Origin: Collinsella sp. TM10-22
Lineage (GTDB): Bacteria; Actinomycetota; Coriobacteriia; Coriobacteriales; Coriobacteriaceae
NCBI RefSeq assembly: GCF_003466125.1
Contig: NZ_QSOC01000001.1
Location: 173,632-237,631 of the forward strand
Reading direction: 5' to 3'
Length of the DNA stretch: 64,000 nt
Part shown: one piece after another, positions 1 to 6,929 of the stretch
How positions within the stretch are numbered: the stretch's first letter is position 1
Layout: every line of letters starts with the position of its first letter
Position numbers and translations under genes: made by a program
Notes under the pieces: model-generated
Database searches by the model: none
Told to the model about the DNA's origin: nothing
The model's input: only the letters and a program-made list of their open reading frames with translations

Positions 1-2
1 GC

Positions 3-38
3 GTTACCCTCGACGAGGTCATGCAGGGCGCTAAATAA
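3..38 (+). CDS. C-terminal end of a gene cut by the window start (unknown, possibly a pilus/secretion ATPase)
   Basis: Only the last eleven codons are visible, ending TLDEVMQGAK and a TAA stop. A terminator hairpin begins eight bases later. A TLDEV-type ending and the prepilin-peptidase-like gene that follows would suit a GspE/PilB-type ATPase. That is a guess from a very short fragment and its neighbour. Confidence 0.4.
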   Translation, partial: VTLDEVMQGAK

Positions 39-46
39 CCACCACC

Positions 47-88
47 AAAACCACCACAAAGGGGACAGGCACCTTTGTGGTGGTTTTT
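47..88 (+). terminator. Intrinsic terminator after the truncated first gene
   Basis: A 16-bp perfect stem (AAAACCACCACAAAGG at 47-62, CCTTTGTGGTGGTTTT at 72-87) with a nine-base loop ends in a T-run. It is a standard intrinsic terminator for the upstream gene. Confidence 0.85.
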
Positions 89-119
89 GCTTTTGAGCAG
101 CTGTTCATGGAGGTGCATG

Positions 120-542
120 ATGTTCTATATCCCATTTTGGATCTGCGCCTTTGCCGGTGCGGTGGTTGATGCCCGCGAGCGGCGGTACCCGAATGAGCTT
201 GCCGGCGTGTGCGCGGTGGCGGCGTTTGCGGGCGTTTGGCTCGATCTCGGTTTGAGCACAGCGCTTGACCACGCGGGTCTAGCCGTCATCATGTATCTTG
301 CTCTCGTGCTGACTGAGTCCCTCTGGCGTCGTCTTCGCCAAACCCCGGGCATCGGCATGGGAGATGCCAAGGCGCTCTTCGCGCTTTGCACGCTCGACCC
401 TATGGGTGGCATCGTGGCATTTGCCGCCGCGCTCCTGGCCCTTGCCCTCTCCTGCCTCATCACAAAATCGCGCTCCCTGCCATTGCTCCCGTTTTTGGTG
501 CCGATTTTTGCCATAATCGAGGTTGTGGGCTGCACATTGTAA
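120..542 (+). CDS. Prepilin peptidase-like protein (A24 family, CpaA/TadV type)
   Basis: About 140 residues, nearly all hydrophobic, as in the short CpaA/TadV prepilin peptidases that lack the N-methylation domain. The two aspartates expected of this aspartic protease family are visible: one in VVDARERRYPN near the N-terminus and one in GIGMGDAK, which matches the family G-x-G-D motif. It would cleave leader peptides of type IV pilin-like proteins at the membrane. GGAGG lies six bases before ATG 120; ATG 117 is too close to it. The substrate genes are not in the window, so the system it serves is inferred. Confidence 0.75.
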   Translation: MFYIPFWICAFAGAVVDARERRYPNELAGVCAVAAFAGVWLDLGLSTALDHAGLAVIMYLALVLTESLWRRLRQTPGIGMGDAKALFALCTLDPMGGIVAFAAALLALALSCLITKSRSLPLLPFLVPIFAIIEVVGCTL

Positions 543-573
543 CCGATTGCGCATCCTTCTTAAGGAGCATGCC

Positions 574-1821
574 ATGGCAACTAATCAAGAAACGGCCGTC
601 ATAAAGGCGCGCATGGACCGTATTCCCTCGGCGTTGTCGTCCGAACTTGTCGAGCGCATTGCCGCCGATCGTGCTTCGGGCTATGTCAACCCGTGTCGTT
701 GCAACGACGACCAGGTCATTCGTCGTGTTGATCGTGTCGCCGACAAAGGTACGCTTATGCGTCCAGCGTTTATGCGCGATATCGAAAAGATACTTCATCT
801 TCCGGCGTACACCCGTTATGCAGGCAAAACGCAGGTCTTTAGTTTCCGTAGCAATGACGATCTGTCACGTCGCGGTTTGCACGTGCAGCTTGTTTCGCGC
901 ATCGCACGCGATATCGGCCGCGCCTTGGGGCTCAACTGTGATCTGATCGAGGCGATTGGCCTGGGCCACGACTTGGGGCACACGCCCTTTGGCCATGCCG
1001 GTGAGCGATTCCTCAACGATATTTACCACGAGCGCACCGGCCGCTTCTTTTTCCATAACGTGCAGTCGGTGCGCGTGCTCGATGCCCTGTATGGCCGCAA
1101 CGTATCGCTCCAGACGCTCGACGGCGTGCTATGCCATAACGGCGAGTACGAGCAGCGCGTGTTTGAATTGTCGGATATGGGCTCCTTTGACCAGTTCGAT
1201 CGGACAGTTGAGGACTGTATCGCCACGGGCTATGGCGCTATTGAGCACCTGCGTCCCATGACGCTCGAGGGCTGCGTCGTTCGCATTTCGGACATCCTCG
1301 CCTACGTCGGTCGTGACCGTCAGGATGCGATCGCGGCGGGCTTGCTTTCGCCAGACGCTTTTGATGATGGCCGGGGCGGTGCCTACAACAGTTGGATCCT
1401 CACGCACGCTTCCATCGATATCGTCGAGCACAGCTATGGCAAGCCGCGCATCGAGATGAGCGAGGACCTGTTTGAGGAAATACGCCGAGCCAAGCGCGAG
1501 AACTACGAGAAAATCTATAGCAAGGGCGGTATCGAAGGCGACTCCGAAGCGGAGCTGCGAGAGGCCTTCGAAAAGCTCTACGGCCGTTGCCTGCGGGACA
1601 TAAACGAAGGCGACGAGTCTTCGTACATCTTTAAGCATCACATTTCTCGCATTGAGCAGCAGCTTTCTTACTACGATCGCGTGTATGCCTGGCAGGAGGA
1701 CAAGGATCAAGCCGTGGTGGATTACATCGCGAGCATGACGGACGGTTATTTCTGCGAGCTCACGAGCAAGCTGTTCCCGGGTTTAAAGTTTCCGCACCGC
1801 ACCTATATTAACGAACGGTAG
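574..1821 (+). CDS. dgt: Deoxyguanosinetriphosphate triphosphohydrolase-like HD protein
   Basis: A 415-residue HD-domain phosphohydrolase of the dGTPase family, which splits dNTPs into deoxynucleoside and triphosphate. The metal-binding signature HDLGHTPFGHAGE is intact, and an upstream His in the LVSRIARDIGRALG region fits the first HD ligand. AAGGAG sits six bases before ATG 574; the frame stays open further upstream but has no better start. Together with the next gene, rarA, it suggests a nucleotide-pool and replication-stress neighbourhood. Substrate preference (dGTP or other dNTPs) cannot be told from sequence. Confidence 0.88.
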   Translation: MATNQETAVIKARMDRIPSALSSELVERIAADRASGYVNPCRCNDDQVIRRVDRVADKGTLMRPAFMRDIEKILHLPAYTRYAGKTQVFSFRSNDDLSRRGLHVQLVSRIARDIGRALGLNCDLIEAIGLGHDLGHTPFGHAGERFLNDIYHERTGRFFFHNVQSVRVLDALYGRNVSLQTLDGVLCHNGEYEQRVFELSDMGSFDQFDRTVEDCIATGYGAIEHLRPMTLEGCVVRISDILAYVGRDRQDAIAAGLLSPDAFDDGRGGAYNSWILTHASIDIVEHSYGKPRIEMSEDLFEEIRRAKRENYEKIYSKGGIEGDSEAELREAFEKLYGRCLRDINEGDESSYIFKHHISRIEQQLSYYDRVYAWQEDKDQAVVDYIASMTDGYFCELTSKLFPGLKFPHRTYINER

Positions 1822-1881
1822 TTCGTATCCTTTCGGTATACTGTTGGTCAACAACGATTTTGATTGATGCACGGGATGGCT

Positions 1882-3231
1882 ATGGACGACCTTTTTTCTG
1901 CCTCGACGCGCGAGCGTTCCTTTAGAAATGCGCCGCTCGCGGTGCGCATGCGCCCCAATTCGCTCGATGATTACGTGGGCCAGCAAAAGGCCGTCGGTAA
2001 GGGCTCATGGCTGCGTGCCGCGATTGAGCACGACGTGCTATCGAGTGTGATTCTGTACGGGCCGGCCGGTACGGGCAAGACGACGCTGGCCCACATTATC
2101 GCCAACCATACCAAGAGCGAGTTTGTCGAGGTCAGCGCCGTCACGGGTACTGTGAAGGATCTGCGCCGCGTGATTGACGAGGCAAAGACGCGCCTGAATA
2201 CCTACGACCGTCGCACCATCCTGTTTATCGACGAGATTCATCGCTTTTCCAAGTCGCAGCAGGATGCCCTGTTGCATGCAGTCGAGAATCGTACCGTCAT
2301 TATGATCGGCGCCACGACGGAGAATCCGTACTTTGAGGTCAACTCGGCATTGCTCTCGCGTGGTCGCGTGGTGGAGCTTGAGCACCTCAAAGACGAGGAT
2401 ATCGCCACGCTTATCGAGCGTGCGCTCGAGGCGCCGCAGGGTCTGAACGGCAAGTTCTCGGCCGATGAGGATACGGTTAAGACCATCTGCACGCTGGCCG
2501 CTGGCGACGCTCGCTCGGCGCTCACGACGCTCGAGCTTGCGAGCGAGATTGCCGTCACGCGTCCCGATACCGAGGGAACGCCAGCGCCTGCGGCGGGGGA
2601 GCGCTATCCCATTACCGTGGATGACGTGAAGATTGCCAATCCGCGTCGCGGTTTTTCGTATGACAAAAACGGCGACATGCACTATGACATTATCAGTGCG
2701 TTCATCAAGTCCATGCGCGGCAGCGACCCCGATGCCACCATTTATTGGCTCGCGCGCATGATCGATGCGGGTGAGGATCCTAAGTTTATCGCCCGCCGCA
2801 TTATGATTCAGGCTTCTGAGGACGTTGGTAATGCCGATCCGCAGGCACTTTTGGTGGCGCATGCTGCCTTTAAATCTGCTGAAGTTATTGGCTATCCTGA
2901 ATGTCGCATTAACCTGGCACAAGCTGCGCTCTATGTGTGCTTGGCGCCTAAGTCCAATGCGTGCGAGGCCTCGATCGATGCGGCGCTAGCCGATATCCAC
3001 AGCAGTGGTCTTCGCGAGGTGCCCAGTTACCTACGCGATCGCCATCGCCCTGGTAGCGATGAGTACGGCGTTTACAAGTATCCGCACGATTATCCCGAAG
3101 GCTGGGTCGATCAGCGCTACTTGCCCGACGGCCTGGAACATGGTGCCTTTTGGCAGCCTGCCGGCCGCGGTTGGGAAGAGTGGCGTGTGGAGCAAAGCGA
3201 ACGTGACCGTAGCGGTAACGCGCCCAAGTAG
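1882..3231 (+). CDS. rarA: Replication-associated recombination protein A (RarA/MgsA, AAA+ ATPase)
   Basis: A 449-residue AAA+ ATPase of the RarA/WRNIP1 family, related to clamp-loader subunits and acting at stalled replication forks. Visible are Walker A (GPAGTGKTTLA), Walker B (ILFIDEIHRF), a sensor region (IGATTENPYFEVN) and the typical C-terminal half with KSMRGSDPDAT and EDVGNADP. A TATACT hexamer at 1837-1842 may be the -10 of its own promoter. The start is uncertain: TTG 1864, ATG 1867, ATG 1876 and ATG 1882 are all in frame and none has a strong ribosome binding site. ATG 1882 gives the usual MDDLF beginning. Confidence 0.92.
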   Translation: MDDLFSASTRERSFRNAPLAVRMRPNSLDDYVGQQKAVGKGSWLRAAIEHDVLSSVILYGPAGTGKTTLAHIIANHTKSEFVEVSAVTGTVKDLRRVIDEAKTRLNTYDRRTILFIDEIHRFSKSQQDALLHAVENRTVIMIGATTENPYFEVNSALLSRGRVVELEHLKDEDIATLIERALEAPQGLNGKFSADEDTVKTICTLAAGDARSALTTLELASEIAVTRPDTEGTPAPAAGERYPITVDDVKIANPRRGFSYDKNGDMHYDIISAFIKSMRGSDPDATIYWLARMIDAGEDPKFIARRIMIQASEDVGNADPQALLVAHAAFKSAEVIGYPECRINLAQAALYVCLAPKSNACEASIDAALADIHSSGLREVPSYLRDRHRPGSDEYGVYKYPHDYPEGWVDQRYLPDGLEHGAFWQPAGRGWEEWRVEQSERDRSGNAPK

Positions 3232-3326
3232 GTCATTGGCACCTCGCACATTCCCTTTGGGTATCTTTCCCCTTCTTTGGGGTACCATGAACAGCGTCTG
3301 TATTTCGATTTTTCCGGGAGGCTTGT

Positions 3327-3905
3327 ATGAGTCCCATTCAAATTGCCCTGCTGGTGCTTGCCATTGCCGGCGTGTGGGCTATCGCTGAGCTCGCGCTCAC
3401 GCTGCGCAAGACCCGCACCGTTGTCGACTCGCTCGATAAGACCGTAACCGACCTCAACAACACTATCGCCGAGGCGCAGCCGGTGGTGGCAAAACTCGAC
3501 GGCGCTGTCGACGAGCTTACACCGGCACTTGCCCAGATTGAGCCGCTGCTTAAGTCGAGCAAGACCGCCGTTGACGCCCTGACGTCCAACCTCGTTGAGG
3601 TTGAGGCCGTCGTTCGCGACATTTCCGAGGTCACGGGCAGTATGGCCGAGGCCAGCAACGCCGTGTCGAGCGTGACCGATTCTGCCGCCGGTGCCGTGCA
3701 GAAGCTGTTCAATAAGGTGAAGGCACCTGCAGCTGACGCCGAGCGCAAGCTCGCCGCTGCCGCTGCGGAGGCCGAGCAGCCCACCGAGCGCGTCCTAATT
3801 GGCGAGGACGAGGCCGCCGATGGCGCAGATGTGGCTCACAAGTCTGTAGCCAGGCCGGCTCAGTATTACACCTATACGCCCGCCGAGACCTCTGAGGAGT
3901 CCTGA
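3327..3905 (+). CDS. DUF948-like membrane-anchored coiled-coil protein
   Basis: 192 residues. A single N-terminal membrane segment (about residues 5-25) is followed by a long amphipathic helical region with regular V/L spacing (TVVDSLDKTVTDLNNTIAEA), as in DUF948 proteins, and an Ala/Glu-rich tail. A GGGAGG ribosome site lies just upstream of ATG 3327. It is the first gene of an operon with almost no spacing: its TGA is one base from the next ATG, then come a sigma factor and a transporter. DUF948 proteins are often linked to the general stress response, but no function is proven. Confidence 0.7.
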   Translation: MSPIQIALLVLAIAGVWAIAELALTLRKTRTVVDSLDKTVTDLNNTIAEAQPVVAKLDGAVDELTPALAQIEPLLKSSKTAVDALTSNLVEVEAVVRDISEVTGSMAEASNAVSSVTDSAAGAVQKLFNKVKAPAADAERKLAAAAAEAEQPTERVLIGEDEAADGADVAHKSVARPAQYYTYTPAETSEES

Positions 3906-3906
3906 G

Positions 3907-4284
3907 ATGAGTAGCGAAGCAACCTGCCCCATCACGCTTACCGTTGCTGGTGACCCGCGTCTCGCTCGCCTTGTGCGCATGACGGCGGCCAACGTTGGTG
4001 CCCTGTGCTCCATGTCTGTCGATCGCATCGAGGACATCCGCATGGCTGCCGAGGAAGCCTTCATCTTTGGCTGCACGGCTGTTGATTCCGACGATATCTC
4101 GATCAAATTCGATGTCGACGAATCGCACGTGGGCATGACCTTTACCTTTGGCGATCAGGCGACTGTCGATGAAGACGACCAGGCTGCGGTGTATGCCGAG
4201 CTCATCCTTGCAAGCGTGTGCGACTCCTACGAAAAGACCGCGGCGCCCCTGACGCTTTCCCTCGACCTCAAGGCGGATATCTAA
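3907..4284 (+). CDS. Degenerate RsbW-like anti-sigma protein
   Basis: 125 residues placed directly before a SigB/F-type sigma gene, one base from it, in the usual position of an RsbW/SpoIIAB anti-sigma kinase. The fold pattern resembles HATPase_c_2: an N-terminal strand, a helix with SVDRIEDIRMAAEEAF, then strands ISIKFDVDES and VGMTFTFGD. The Bergerat ATP-site residues are missing: the N-box Asn expected after EEA is replaced (EEAFIFGC), and there is no DxGxG box. It may bind the sigma factor without kinase activity. The assignment rests on context and weak motif similarity. Confidence 0.55.
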   Translation: MSSEATCPITLTVAGDPRLARLVRMTAANVGALCSMSVDRIEDIRMAAEEAFIFGCTAVDSDDISIKFDVDESHVGMTFTFGDQATVDEDDQAAVYAELILASVCDSYEKTAAPLTLSLDLKADI

Positions 4285-4285
4285 T

Positions 4286-5077
4286 ATGACCGAACGTTCC
4301 CGGAGCGGCAAGACCGCTTGGGATAAGGAGAAAACCCGCGAGCTGTTTCGCCGCTACAAGGAGACCGGTGATCCGGACGCCCGCGAGCAGCTCGTCATGT
4401 CCCATATGAACCTGGTAAGGTTTCTTGCCAACAAATTTAAGAATCGCGGCGAGCCACTCGATGACCTTTTGCAGGTCGGCTATCTGGGCTTGCTCAAGGC
4501 TATCGACCGCTTTGACCCTGAACGCGGACTTGAGTTCACGACGTTTGCGACACCCACTATCCTGGGTGAGATCAAACGCCATTTCCGCGACAAGGGCTGG
4601 AGCGTACGCGTGCCGCGTCGTCTGCAGGAGCTCTCGGCCAAGGTCAACCAGGCTACTGACAAACTTACCAACGAGCTGCAGCGTTCGCCCAAGGTTGAGG
4701 AGATCGCTGAGTATCTAGATGTGACTGTCGACGAGGTCCTCGAGGCTATGGAATCGTCTTCGGCCTATACCTCGGTGCCTATCGAGGCTCCCGGTACATC
4801 TGATTCCGACGATTCGCCTTCGATTCTCGACCGTTATGCCGACGAGGACAATGAACTCGACTTTACCGATGACCGCTTGGTGATTGAGGAGGCCATTCGC
4901 GATTTCTCGCCGCGCGAGCGCGAGGTTATCGAGCTGCGCTTCGTGAAGGGCATGACCCAGATCGAGATCGCCAAGAAGCTGGGTATTTCTCAGGTGCAGG
5001 TTTCGCGTCTGCTGCGCCGCACGCTTAAGAAGATTCAGGACAAGATCGACCCCGACGGAGTGATGATTCGTTCATGA
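4286..5077 (+). CDS. RNA polymerase sigma factor of the SigB/SigF/SigG family
   Basis: 263 residues with sigma-70 regions 2, 3 and 4 in order. Region 2 is seen in LVMSHMNLVRFLANKF and LLQVGYLGLLKAIDRFDP, followed by TFATPTILGEIKRHFRDK, which is typical of the SigB/F/G group. Region 3 is VPRRLQELSAKV, and region 4 is the helix-turn-helix MTQIEIAKKLGISQVQVSRLLRR. It is co-transcribed with the RsbW-like gene and overlaps the following transporter by four bases. It probably directs a stress or envelope regulon. Which alternative sigma group it belongs to cannot be settled here. Confidence 0.9.
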   Translation: MTERSRSGKTAWDKEKTRELFRRYKETGDPDAREQLVMSHMNLVRFLANKFKNRGEPLDDLLQVGYLGLLKAIDRFDPERGLEFTTFATPTILGEIKRHFRDKGWSVRVPRRLQELSAKVNQATDKLTNELQRSPKVEEIAEYLDVTVDEVLEAMESSSAYTSVPIEAPGTSDSDDSPSILDRYADEDNELDFTDDRLVIEEAIRDFSPREREVIELRFVKGMTQIEIAKKLGISQVQVSRLLRRTLKKIQDKIDPDGVMIRS

Positions 5078-6486
5078 GTGAGCGCCCCCAGCAAACCGAT
5101 CGCGCGCTGCGCGGCACCCGCATTATGACGCTGCGCATTTGGGCTGTTGTCGGCTGCATTGTTATTGCTGCTGTCATCTTTAACCTTATGGGCATCCTGG
5201 CACCGGTTATCGAGTTTCTCGCCGTCGGCTCCATTATTGCTTTTGTGATGTCCCCGATCACCAACTGGCTCGAGCATCACGGCGTCGGACGTGGCCTCGG
5301 TTCGCTCATCGCGCTCATTGTGGTTGTTGCCGTGCTCGTCGGCGTCGTCTGCATCCTCTCGCCTATTTTGCTCGGTCAAATCATGGAAGTCCTGAGCCGC
5401 CTGCCCGAGCAGCTTCGTGTTGCGGGTGGCGATCTCAACGAGATGCTCTCGCACGCCAAGACGCTCAACAACACTCCGCTCAAGGAGTATCTGGACGACA
5501 ATCTTTCTTCGCTGGTTACCGTAGCGTCCAAGTACGTCTCGCAAATCGCTGCCGAGCTCGGCCGCGGTGTGTTTCCGCTCATTACCAACACGGCCTCGCA
5601 GCTGTTCGTCATCTTCCTGGGTCTGGTGCTTGCCTACTGGCTTGCCTGCGATTATCCCCGCATGCACCACGAGGTCTGCACCATCATCGGACAGGAAAAA
5701 GAGACCTCGTACCGCTTTATGGTTGCCATCCTTTCACGCTCGGTCGGCGGCTATATGCGCGGCATGGTCGTGACGTCCATCTGCGGTGGCTTCCTTGCCT
5801 TTATCGGTTTTATGATCATCGGCCATCCGTATGCGGCGCTCATGGCTATCTTTACCGGCATCATGCATTTGGTTCCGGTCGTCGGTCCCTGGGTGAGCGC
5901 AGCAATCGCTACGGTACTCGGCTTTATGTTCAGCCCCATGTTGGCGTTATGGACGCTCATCGTGACGATGGTCGCACAAAACGTCACCGATAACGTGATT
6001 TCGCCTAAGGTCATGCAGAGCTCGGTGCAGGTGCATCCCGTCATGAGCCTTACGGCCCTCGTTATCGGTTCGGCACTCATGGGTCCCATCGGCATGGTTA
6101 TCGCTATTCCGCTGTGCGCGGCCCTCAAGGGTATCTTCGTGTACTACTTCGAGAATGAGACCGGCCGCCAGCTCGTGGCCTATGACGGCGCCGTGTTTAA
6201 GGGCACGCCGTACCGCGATGCCGATGGCAACCCGGTCGCCGCCTACGACGCGCTCGGAGATGATACGTTCATTTACGAGTCTGAGCTCATCGGCAACGAG
6301 ACTGCGCCCGAGGCCAAGGCCATGCCCAAGCCCGAGCTCGATAATCCCTGGATTAAGCTCTCAGGCCTGCAGCCCGACGCGACCGGTTTCTTCAAGAACC
6401 CCTTCGCCAAGGATGACGATTCCAACACGGATGACGACACCAAAACCGGCATCGACGGCTCCATGGACGATTCGGATGCTAAATAG
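5074..6486 (+). CDS. AI-2E family transporter (PerM/YdbI-like membrane protein)
   Basis: 470 residues with about eight membrane segments. The N-terminal pair (WAVVGCIVIAAVIFNLMGIL) and the conserved C-terminal block (HLVPVVGPWVSA, QNVTDNVISPKVMQ, HPVMSLTALVIG) are hallmarks of the AI-2E/UPF0118 family. A hydrophilic Asp-rich tail of roughly 100 residues follows the last segment. The ATG overlaps the sigma-factor stop by four bases, so translation is probably coupled. Family members export varied substrates; autoinducer-2 transport is only one proposal and nothing here identifies the cargo. Confidence 0.85.
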   Translation: MSERPQQTDRALRGTRIMTLRIWAVVGCIVIAAVIFNLMGILAPVIEFLAVGSIIAFVMSPITNWLEHHGVGRGLGSLIALIVVVAVLVGVVCILSPILLGQIMEVLSRLPEQLRVAGGDLNEMLSHAKTLNNTPLKEYLDDNLSSLVTVASKYVSQIAAELGRGVFPLITNTASQLFVIFLGLVLAYWLACDYPRMHHEVCTIIGQEKETSYRFMVAILSRSVGGYMRGMVVTSICGGFLAFIGFMIIGHPYAALMAIFTGIMHLVPVVGPWVSAAIATVLGFMFSPMLALWTLIVTMVAQNVTDNVISPKVMQSSVQVHPVMSLTALVIGSALMGPIGMVIAIPLCAALKGIFVYYFENETGRQLVAYDGAVFKGTPYRDADGNPVAAYDALGDDTFIYESELIGNETAPEAKAMPKPELDNPWIKLSGLQPDATGFFKNPFAKDDDSNTDDDTKTGIDGSMDDSDAK

Positions 6487-6492
6487 GTCCCA

Positions 6493-6732
6493 TTAACGTT
6501 TCTTGAAGTTGTAAATGACAAGAAACGCGATCAAAGCGATTGATAAGGGGCCAGCCACATAGAAAAAGATGGCGTCAATTGCGCTTAGGGTGTAATACGC
6601 TTTATCGCCAGATGTTACTGCGTACAATGCGTAGCCAAATCTCGGCTGGTTCACATACCAGCTCGAGTAAGCGAAGATTGCTAAAAGGGCTACTGAGGTT
6701 AGTGCATTCACGACAAACCGTTTGCTATTCAT
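6493..6732 (-). CDS. Small two-helix membrane protein, unknown function
   Basis: 79 residues with two predicted membrane segments (FVVNALTSVALLAIFAYSSW and IFFYVAGPLSIALIAFLVIY) and a basic FKKR end. AAGGAG lies six bases before the ATG at 6732, which supports this start over an upstream in-frame ATG. It is convergent with the AI-2E transporter and divergent from alaS. Its base composition is more AT-rich than its neighbours, so it may be a recent arrival. I do not recognise the family. Confidence 0.65.
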   Translation of the reverse strand: MNSKRFVVNALTSVALLAIFAYSSWYVNQPRFGYALYAVTSGDKAYYTLSAIDAIFFYVAGPLSIALIAFLVIYNFKKR

Positions 6733-6827
6733 CGATCGCTCCTTCCGGACGATTCTTATATGAAATTTTACCGAAATCATTTTTTTTCAAAGTATTTGAC
6801 AGACCTAAATAACGTGCACTTTCGCTG

Positions 6828-6857
6828 GAGGGTCGCTGTTTGGCGGCCCTCTTTTTT
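6828..6857 (+). terminator. Terminator-like hairpin just before the alaS promoter
   Basis: The stem GAGGG-t-CGC / GCG-g-CCCTC with a six-base loop is followed by TTTTTT. The T-run merges into the -35 hexamer of the likely alaS promoter. No plus-strand gene ends nearby except the AI-2E gene 340 bases upstream. Confidence 0.6.
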
Positions 6858-6883
6858 GAACAGGCGCGGTGGGATGGTAATAT
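6856..6883 (+). promoter_or_regulatory. Likely alaS promoter
   Basis: TTGAAC (6856-6861) and TAATAT (6878-6883) are 16 bases apart, a good sigma-70 pair, with the alaS ATG 47 bases downstream. I saw no T-box leader. Confidence 0.6.
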
Positions 6884-6929
6884 CGTTACGTTTGAACTGT
6901 TTCGATGTGAAACTGAGGAGATTCCCTCT

